DNA of 13,319 bases, taken from contig CALHVB010000034.1 of NCBI GenBank assembly GCA_938039345.1, positions 1 to 13,319 on the forward strand, given 5' to 3'. Of the stretch, positions 8,073 to 13,319 are shown one piece after another (position 1 is the first letter of the stretch; the number at the start of each line of letters is the position of its first letter). The stretch is from an uncultured Sediminicola sp. Lineage in GTDB: Bacteria > Bacteroidota > Bacteroidia > Flavobacteriales > Flavobacteriaceae. The notes under the pieces are model-generated. The model did not search any database. It saw only the letters and a list, made by a program, of their open reading frames with translations, and was not told the DNA's origin. Both the position numbers and the translations under genes were made by a program.

Positions 8073-9947
8073 TTACCGTTTTAGTGCAATATGCCCTTTT
8101 AATATGGTTGTATTATCTAAAGTTATTTTGTACCAGTAATCAGATGATGGTAAAGGAATGCCATTAAAAGTGCCATCCCAAGAAAAATTTGAACCGTTAT
8201 TAGAAATAATTAATTTTCCATAACGATCAAATATACTTACTCTTGATAAAGTATAATTTTCTATACCATAAAAAATAAGGGTGTCATTAATATTATCACC
8301 ATTAGGAGTAATGAAAAAAGGAATTTCTAAATGAATATATTCTTGTGATATTGGAGTACATCCATCTTTATTGCGGACAAATACGTTATATGTGCCTCCT
8401 CTAATATTTCTAAATGTATTGGAGTTTTGATATAGGAAACCATCTAATGAATATTCAAAATCGCCTTGTTTCTCTAAGTTAACCGTAATATCTGTTCTGT
8501 TAGAAGATATTATTTTTATTATAGGTTGTTCATTATGAGCTGCGGTAATGGTTTTTGTTGCACTGCAGCTTTGTGCAGATGTTATTGTAACAATGTATGT
8601 CCCAGGGCTATCTATAGCTATATCTTTTGTGGTAGCACCAGTAGACCATAAATATGTTGCATTATCTATATTTGCACTAATAGTGAAGGGTTGTTCTTGG
8701 CAAAATCTAACATTTTCGTCAGATACATTTGGAATTTTATTTATAGTTAATGTAACAGGAGTACGTGTAGGGCTAATACATGAGACTAAGGGGTGCGTAG
8801 CTTCTACATAATAGGTACCTGCTACAGAAGTGTTATAGTTTGTGCTTTCTTCATTTACAGGAGTTCCACCAGTAGCGGTAGTGTACCAATTTGCGGTATA
8901 GCCTGACTCTACATTTACACTTAACGGGCTAATACTTTCTCCTTCACAAACAGTTACGTTTACGGGGTTAGTAGGTTCTGCTGGAATTTCCACAATACTA
9001 ACTTTATAAAGAGAAGAAAAACTACTACATTCTAAAGTGTTTAAATCTGTACTATTTTCTGCGACTCTTACTCTGTAATAAGTGTCTGTGATAATATTTG
9101 TAACGGTATATGTATTAGACATTATAGTTGTATTTGTCCATGTTACACCATCACTGCTTTCTTGCCATAAATATTCTGGAGAATCGTAAACAGGTAGCGT
9201 TACTACTGCCTGTAAGTTAATATTGGTTGGTCCTTGATCTTCACAAACATTATAGTCTTCATTACCACCTAAATCAGAGGAAATTGTAGTTAAATCTCCA
9301 CAGGATCTAAATAAAATATCATCTATGCCTAAATCATTACCGCAACCACCAGTACCGTTGTTTATCATTTTTAAAGTTACCTCAGTTTCATTTGTTGTTG
9401 TAAAAACCAATCCATACTGTTCCCAATTAGGAGTATTAGTTGCAGGAATATTACCTGTGTTTCCAGAAGCTAAAACGACTCCGCCAGAATCTAAAATTTG
9501 AAAAGTTACATTAACAGGGTTGTGTGGGTTTCCTCCACAAGACGCACTATTGGCACTAGAAGATACATTAATTAACCAAGAGGAAAATTCGTAGGTTGTA
9601 TTCGCGCATAAACCACTTACTTCGATGGAATAAAATTCCCCTGCAGTAAAAGCAGCATTTACAATTAACATTTTTCCGTTAGTGTCATTAGGAGTGTGGT
9701 CTTCAATATTATGCCAGTCGAACCAATTATTAATTTGTGAGCTTATAGTATACTGTCCATCTATAGGAGGTCCTCCTGTGGCTATATAATTGTAATTAGT
9801 AGTACCTGTAGACAATTCTGGTCCAAAATCTGTTCCTATACCAAAGTTTTCTTCAAAAATGGGATCTCCTTTACTACCATCACAAAAGCCTAATTGACTA
9901 TAAATAGTATTAGAAATAAGGAAACATAATAATAGAATTTTTTTCAT
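8073..9947 (-). CDS. Secreted multidomain protein with T9SS type-B sorting domain
   Basis: A 624-residue protein starts at the ATG at 9947. The Sec signal peptide (MKKILLLCFLISNTIYS, probable cleavage before Gln18) exports it to the periplasm. The last about 83 residues (542-624) are a type-B C-terminal sorting domain of the CHU_C/gliding CTERM kind: FFITPNGDNINDTLIF, then VSIFDRYGKLI, FSWDGTFNG and the closing KGHIALKR. Such domains direct transfer through the type IX secretion system to the surface or medium. Between them are a jelly-roll-like N-terminal region (about 30-215) and a stretch at 220-320. An Ig-like CHU_C-associated domain follows (about 325-405, with VCEGESISP and ANWYTTATGGTPV), then further Ig/PKD-like segments to 540 (LWSTGATT, GTYIV). 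No enzymatic motif is visible, so adhesin or surface-layer functions are plausible. No clear terminator or consensus promoter was found. Confidence 0.92.
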   Translation of the reverse strand: MKKILLLCFLISNTIYSQLGFCDGSKGDPIFEENFGIGTDFGPELSTGTTNYNYIATGGPPIDGQYTISSQINNWFDWHNIEDHTPNDTNGKMLIVNAAFTAGEFYSIEVSGLCANTTYEFSSWLINVSSSANSASCGGNPHNPVNVTFQILDSGGVVLASGNTGNIPATNTPNWEQYGLVFTTTNETEVTLKMINNGTGGCGNDLGIDDILFRSCGDLTTISSDLGGNEDYNVCEDQGPTNINLQAVVTLPVYDSPEYLWQESSDGVTWTNTTIMSNTYTVTNIITDTYYRVRVAENSTDLNTLECSSFSSLYKVSIVEIPAEPTNPVNVTVCEGESISPLSVNVESGYTANWYTTATGGTPVNEESTNYNTSVAGTYYVEATHPLVSCISPTRTPVTLTINKIPNVSDENVRFCQEQPFTISANIDNATYLWSTGATTKDIAIDSPGTYIVTITSAQSCSATKTITAAHNEQPIIKIISSNRTDITVNLEKQGDFEYSLDGFLYQNSNTFRNIRGGTYNVFVRNKDGCTPISQEYIHLEIPFFITPNGDNINDTLIFYGIENYTLSRVSIFDRYGKLIISNNGSNFSWDGTFNGIPLPSSDYWYKITLDNTTILKGHIALKR

Positions 9948-10101
9948 TTAGAATATAGACTTGGCACTTGTTGGTATCAGTTTATAAATATAACAAAGTT
10001 TTTACTTCCATTTTGTATCTCTATTCTTACAGTTGGGCACTTGTGTTAAAAATAAGTTTATTAATTATTATTAAAAAAAATATTAATCTAAATAGCTTTT
10101 T

Positions 10102-10135
10102 TTGTATTAATTAATAAAGGCAATTTGTATTTTTG
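10102..10135 (+). promoter_or_regulatory. Putative glyA promoter (TTG-N23-TATTTTTG)
   Basis: TTG at 10102-10104 and TATTTTTG at 10128-10135 match the Flavobacterium promoter pattern TTG-N(17-23)-TAnnTTTG, at the long end of the spacing range. Transcription would start near 10141, about 24 bases before the glyA ATG. The rest of the 217-base gap (9948-10164) is A/T-rich, with a duplicated GGCACTTGT (9963-9971 and 10036-10044) and no gene. Confidence 0.6.
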
Positions 10136-10164
10136 CAGCTTATTTTTAATGCAATAATTTAACT

Positions 10165-11439
10165 ATGCAACGCGACAATCAAATTTTTGAATTAATAGCT
10201 GAAGAAGCTGAACGTCAAATCAATGGAATAGAGCTTATCGCTTCTGAAAATTTTGTAAGCCCACAAGTTATGGAAGCTGCAGGTTCTGTGTTAACCAATA
10301 AATATGCCGAAGGTTATCCTGGAAAGCGTTATTATGGTGGTTGCGAAGTTGTAGATGTTATAGAGCAAATAGCAATAGATAGAGCTAAAGAATTATTTGG
10401 AGCCGAATATGTAAACGTACAGCCGCACTCTGGTTCACAAGCAAATGCTTCTGTATACCATGCATGTTTACAAGCTGGGGATACTATTTTAGGGTTTGAT
10501 CTTTCTCATGGAGGGCACTTAACTCATGGTTCGCCAGTAAACTTTTCAGGTAAATTATATAATCCAGTTTTTTACGGGGTAGACGAAGAAACAGGAGTTT
10601 TAAATTATGATAAAATTCAGGAGATTGCTACTAAAGAGCAACCAAAATTAATTATAGCTGGTGCTTCTGCATATTCTAGAGATATAGATTTTGAGCGTTT
10701 TAGAGTTATTGCAGATAGCGTAGGAGCTATTTTATTAGCAGATATTTCTCATCCTGCTGGTCTTATTGCAAAAGGTATATTAAATGATCCTATACCTCAT
10801 TGCCATATTGTAACAACAACAACTCATAAAACATTACGTGGACCAAGAGGTGGTTTGATAATGATGGGGAAAGATTTTGAAAACCCATTTGGAATAAAAT
10901 TAAAAAATGGAAAACTACGTAAGATGTCTGCATTGTTAGATTTAGCAGTATTTCCAGGAAATCAGGGTGGTCCTTTAGAGCATATTATTGCAGCAAAAGC
11001 AATTGCTTTTGGAGAAGCTTTGTCTGATAATTTCTTGCATTATATATTACAAGTTAAAAAGAATGCTGCTGCTATGGCATCTGCTTTTGTAGCCAAAGGA
11101 TATAAAATTATTTCTGGAGGAACAGATAACCATATGATGTTAATCGATTTAAGAAATAAAGGCATTAACGGAAAAGAAGCAGAAAAAGCTTTAGTAGAAG
11201 CGGATATTACTGCTAATAAAAATATGGTTCCTTTTGATGATAAATCTCCATTTATTACTTCTGGTATTAGATTTGGTACAGCTGCAATTACAACTAGAGG
11301 TTTAAAAGAAGAAGATATGGCAGTTATTGTAGATTTAGTAGATACTGTTCTTAGTAATATAGAAGATACTGCAGTTATAGCAGATGTAAAAGTAAAAGTA
11401 AATGAATTAATGAGTGGTAGACTTTTATTTAATTCATAA
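10165..11439 (+). CDS. glyA: Serine hydroxymethyltransferase
   Basis: GlyA is a cytoplasmic PLP enzyme that interconverts serine and glycine while moving a one-carbon unit to or from tetrahydrofolate, the main source of one-carbon groups for purine, thymidylate and methionine synthesis. The 424-residue length is normal. Key segments are IELIASENF (22-30), [20 protein letters not shown] (45-64), QPHSGSQAN (86-94), [12 protein letters not shown] (191-202) with Asp192 and His196 near the cofactor, and the PLP lysine Lys222 in [14 protein letters not shown]. An insert around [28 protein letters not shown] (238-265) before GNQGGPLEH is, as far as I recall, usual for Bacteroidota enzymes. The gene stands alone between its own promoter and terminator. 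A two-codon frame ATG-CAA-TAA (10149-10157) lies just upstream of the true ATG-CAA start. Confidence 0.98.
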   Translation: MQRDNQIFELIAEEAERQINGIELIASENFVSPQVMEAAGSVLTNKYAEGYPGKRYYGGCEVVDVIEQIAIDRAKELFGAEYVNVQPHSGSQANASVYHACLQAGDTILGFDLSHGGHLTHGSPVNFSGKLYNPVFYGVDEETGVLNYDKIQEIATKEQPKLIIAGASAYSRDIDFERFRVIADSVGAILLADISHPAGLIAKGILNDPIPHCHIVTTTTHKTLRGPRGGLIMMGKDFENPFGIKLKNGKLRKMSALLDLAVFPGNQGGPLEHIIAAKAIAFGEALSDNFLHYILQVKKNAAAMASAFVAKGYKIISGGTDNHMMLIDLRNKGINGKEAEKALVEADITANKNMVPFDDKSPFITSGIRFGTAAITTRGLKEEDMAVIVDLVDTVLSNIEDTAVIADVKVKVNELMSGRLLFNS

Positions 11440-11461
11440 ATTATATAAAGTATAATAATAC

Positions 11462-11494
11462 AAAAGCCTCATCTAAAAATAGATGAGGCTTTTT
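11462..11494 (+). terminator. Rho-independent terminator of glyA
   Basis: A 13-bp stem has arms AAAAGCCTCATCT (11462-11474) and AGATGAGGCTTTT (11482-adjacent, ending 11494). One further A-T pair closes a 4-base A-rich loop. A T-rich run (TTTTTCTTTTT) follows. It begins 22 bases after the glyA stop codon. Confidence 0.92.
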
Positions 11495-11590
11495 CTTTTT
11501 CATAGCAATTTTTAGTGCTACTATAAACACTTAATAAACCGATTAGCAAGTCAGTCGGCATAAAAGTGACAACCTTTCAAAAAAATATAA

Positions 11591-11620
11591 AAAAAGCGAA
11601 ACATAATTATGTTTCGCTTT
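11591..11620 (-). terminator. Rho-independent terminator of the CDGSH gene (perfect palindrome)
   Basis: A perfect 30-base palindrome has half-sites AAAAGCGAAACATAA (11591-11605) and TTATGTTTCGCTTTT (11606-11620). It lies 26 bases past the CDGSH stop codon. On the minus strand it runs into a T-rich tract. The 96 bases between it and the glyA terminator contain no gene that I can support. Confidence 0.85.
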
Positions 11621-11646
11621 TATAGTAACTATTGTGGTATTAGAGT

Positions 11647-11883
11647 CTATAAATTTTTGTGAGACCCATCGCAATATGGAGGATTGCTTGTTTGCTTACA
11701 AGTACATAAGTGTGCCGTTTTATCTTCTTCTACAGAAAATTTTAATGAAGGTCCAGCTTTATGTTCTTTATGAGCTCCATCGCAGAATGGCTCATTTGCA
11801 GATTTACCACAAGTACACCATCCGTATTTTCTATCTTTTTCTAAATCTACTTTTATAGGGGTAAAGGCTTTATTTTCGCTCAT
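11647..11883 (-). CDS. Two-domain CDGSH iron-sulfur protein
   Basis: A 78-residue protein starts at the ATG at 11883. It contains two complete CDGSH motifs, the fold that binds a redox-active, acid-labile [2Fe-2S] cluster through three Cys and one His (mitoNEET family). Motif 1 is CTCGKSANEPFCDGAHK with ligands Cys23, Cys25, Cys34 and His38. Motif 2 is CTCKQTSNPPYCDGSHK with Cys60, Cys62, Cys71 and His75. All eight ligands are intact, so two clusters in one small chain are expected. There is no signal peptide or membrane segment, so it should be cytoplasmic. Proposed family roles are electron transfer and iron-sulfur or redox sensing; the partner here is unknown. The acyltransferase gene ends 55 bases upstream with no terminator or promoter-like sequence between, so the two are probably co-transcribed. 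Confidence 0.95.
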   Translation of the reverse strand: MSENKAFTPIKVDLEKDRKYGWCTCGKSANEPFCDGAHKEHKAGPSLKFSVEEDKTAHLCTCKQTSNPPYCDGSHKNL

Positions 11884-11938
11884 AATAATTTTTTAGAGCT
11901 AATTTAGCGTAAAGCATACGGTTTAAAAAGGGAGAAGC

Positions 11939-13135
11939 TTAATTCTTAACTAATCTAAATAGCTTTAAAAGAAATAGTTTAGTTTTAATTAAATATACTT
12001 TTAGTAGATTATAGGTAAATGTTTTCCACGGATTTAACTTTAGTTTAGCCCATCTGTACCTAATGTATAAAATGTTATGGATATAAGCTTTGTTTTTTTC
12101 GTATCGTAATGCTAATGCAGTAGTAGTTATAGCAAATAATATAGCTCCTAAAACTACAGCATATGGATTTAAAGAGTGGTGTAGAAAGGGGTATAAACCT
12201 AAACCAGTAAAACTTCCATAGAGAATAACAAAATGAATAATATATATGGATAGGGTGCTCTTACCAATATTTAGAAAAGTGTTATTGGTAATATAGCGCC
12301 TTAACAATATAAAAATACCAAAAGCTACTAATACATCACCTAAGCGAATAAATAAGTAGTTATTATAAAAAACTTGCATAAATAACTCAACTCCTGTTAC
12401 TTTAGATAACGTTACAAAAATAGAAGAAGATAAAAATATAAGTCCTAAACCTATAGTAATACTAGATGCAATTGCTGTAGTATATAGGTGTTTATGATTT
12501 TTATACTTGTTAAATAAAACAGCTATTAAGCCTCCAAAAGTTGTATAGCCAAACCAAGGAAAAATAGTAAAAACAGAACCGTTTATTTTTGTAAAATAGT
12601 TAGCTGCAAAATTTGGTAAAAAAGAAAAATTTAACTTGCTATAATAAGGTTCAAACAAGAATAAAACAACTGTAATCGCTAATAATATAGAAGGAAATAA
12701 ATATTTGTTCTTTTGTTTACTTAAGGTATAAATAGCTATAATTCCTAAAATAGAAAAGCCTATACAATGCAAAACATCTACAATGTAAAATGCACCATAT
12801 ACTTCTCCTATTAAAAGGCCTAATAAATTTAAGCGTAATAAATAACCAATAAAAATAAGCTCTAAGCCTCTTTTTATACCTTTTTTTATTCTTGGGTTTT
12901 CTACTCCAGATATATTTCCTTTTATTAATAAATACGTAAATATAAAACCAGAAGCCGTAAAAAATATAGGAGCGGTAATACCTCTAAAATAGAGCCAAAT
13001 ATTATAGGTAATACTAGATTGGTCTTTAAATACAGGGTCTAACAAACCATCTATAAAATGTCCTTGAAGCATCATTAAAATAGCCCAAGCACGTATAGCA
13101 TCTATAAAATAGAGTCTGTTTGTTTTGCTTCTCAT
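11939..13135 (-). CDS. Multi-pass membrane acyltransferase, HGSNAT/DUF1624-like
   Basis: A 398-residue integral inner-membrane protein starts at the ATG at 13135, with about ten hydrophobic segments. The N-terminus RLYFIDAIRAWAILMMLQGH (7-26) carries the D..RA and terminal His26 pattern. It is followed by YFRGITAPIFFTASGFIF (49-66), which resembles the heparan-alpha-glucosaminide N-acetyltransferase catalytic domain (HGSNAT_cat/DUF1624). An acyltransferase-3-type membrane O-acyltransferase is the main alternative. Such proteins pass acetyl groups across the membrane to sugars or other acceptors; the acceptor here is unknown. Residues about 343-398 form a strongly basic cytoplasmic-looking tail rich in Lys, Arg, Tyr and Leu that may lie along the membrane surface. 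It is divergent from the FMN reductase gene and upstream of the CDGSH gene on the same strand. Confidence 0.78.
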   Translation of the reverse strand: MRSKTNRLYFIDAIRAWAILMMLQGHFIDGLLDPVFKDQSSITYNIWLYFRGITAPIFFTASGFIFTYLLIKGNISGVENPRIKKGIKRGLELIFIGYLLRLNLLGLLIGEVYGAFYIVDVLHCIGFSILGIIAIYTLSKQKNKYLFPSILLAITVVLFLFEPYYSKLNFSFLPNFAANYFTKINGSVFTIFPWFGYTTFGGLIAVLFNKYKNHKHLYTTAIASSITIGLGLIFLSSSIFVTLSKVTGVELFMQVFYNNYLFIRLGDVLVAFGIFILLRRYITNNTFLNIGKSTLSIYIIHFVILYGSFTGLGLYPFLHHSLNPYAVVLGAILFAITTTALALRYEKNKAYIHNILYIRYRWAKLKLNPWKTFTYNLLKVYLIKTKLFLLKLFRLVKN

Positions 13136-13257
13136 AAAATTAGGTCACTAGTATATACTTGTAAAACAACAAGTTTGGACTTTTATTTCAGCAAAATTAT
13201 ACAAAATAGATGCAATTAATTCATATTTGGGTATTTTCGTACTAAAAATTATATTCT

Positions 13258-13319
13258 ATGGCATCTATAATCGCATTTGCAGGGAGTAATTCAACTACTT
13301 CAATTAATTACAAATTAGT
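13258..13319 (+). CDS. NAD(P)H-dependent FMN reductase, N-terminal start (partial, 3' end outside window)
   Basis: Twenty codons are visible from the ATG at 13258 to the window edge, reading MASIIAFAGSNSTTSINYKL. A short beta strand (IIAFAGS) followed by GSNSxxSIN is the FMN-phosphate-binding start of the flavodoxin-like NADPH-dependent FMN reductase/NAD(P)H-dependent oxidoreductase family. Such enzymes transfer hydride from NAD(P)H to FMN and on to quinones, azo compounds or other acceptors. Only the first motif can be checked, and the rest of the domain is outside the window. The 122-base gap from the divergent acyltransferase start contains a 6-bp inverted repeat, ACTTGT/ACAAGT (13157-13174), of unknown meaning. 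Confidence 0.7.
   Translation, partial: MASIIAFAGSNSTTSINYKL

Noticed and set aside
8047..8092. ATATTGCA/TGCAATAT inverted repeat at the 3' end of the T9SS gene
   Set aside because: Eight base pairs with a 30-base spacer that includes the stop codon and no T tract; not a convincing terminator.
9961..9980. TTGGCACTTGTTGG as a possible sigma-54 promoter
   Set aside because: The -24-like TGGCAC is present, but the required TTGCA-type -12 element with GC at the right spacing is missing.
11634..11858. Plus-strand open frame of 74 codons over the CDGSH gene
   Set aside because: Shadow of the minus-strand gene; the opposite strand encodes two intact CDGSH motifs and this frame resembles no family.
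13192..13199. TAATTTTG on the minus strand as a -7 box for the acyltransferase gene
   Set aside because: Matches TAnnTTTG, but no TTG element lies 17-23 bases upstream. Such 8-mers are expected by chance in A/T-rich DNA.
13232..13239. TATTTTCG as a -7 box for the FMN reductase gene
   Set aside because: One mismatch to the consensus and no properly spaced TTG upstream.
1..13319. Defence island, prophage, transposon, CRISPR array or new multi-gene system
   Set aside because: No transposase, integrase, nuclease, repeat array or toxin-antitoxin pair is visible. Gene content is that of an ordinary conserved flavobacterial chromosome region.

Overview
This is a low-GC stretch of chromosome from a member of the Bacteroidota, most likely a marine Flavobacteriaceae. 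The evidence is a type IX secretion type-B C-terminal domain, a bacillithiol-type redoxin (YtxJ family), lipoproteins with Bacteroidota-style signal peptides, no clear Shine-Dalgarno sequences, and two promoters that fit the Flavobacterium/Bacteroides pattern TTG-N(17-23)-TAnnTTTG. Genus cannot be fixed from the sequence alone.

Layout, left to right. The window opens with the last 75 codons of a type I signal peptidase (+). A long minus-strand block follows: a surface-type lipoprotein of unknown role (247-1413), SmpB (1566-2027), a histidine-phosphatase lipoprotein (2111-2635), a TetR-family repressor (2711-3307) and the disaggregase ClpB (3445-6033, with its own terminator). Divergent from clpB is a small YtxJ-type bacilliredoxin (6199-6591). 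A shared hairpin terminator separates it from two more minus-strand genes for envelope or secreted proteins: a TPR-like lipoprotein (6762-7943) and a 624-residue T9SS cargo protein (8073-9947). glyA (10165-11439, +) has its own recognisable promoter and terminator. Then come a two-domain CDGSH iron-sulfur protein (11647-11883, -) and a multi-pass acyltransferase of the HGSNAT/DUF1624 type (11939-13135, -), probably one transcript. The window ends in the first 20 codons of a flavodoxin-like NAD(P)H-dependent FMN reductase (+).

Functionally the region mixes protein quality control (SmpB, ClpB, signal peptidase), thiol and iron-sulfur redox proteins (YtxJ, CDGSH, FMN reductase), one-carbon metabolism (GlyA) and envelope/export proteins. 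Most intergenic gaps are short. I saw no tRNA, rRNA, CRISPR array, transposase, integrase, phage gene or toxin-antitoxin pair, and no sign of a mobile island. I do not see a convincing new multi-gene system. The most checkable oddities are repeated motifs between clpB and ytxJ, a nearly leaderless smpB promoter, and two envelope proteins of unrecognised function.
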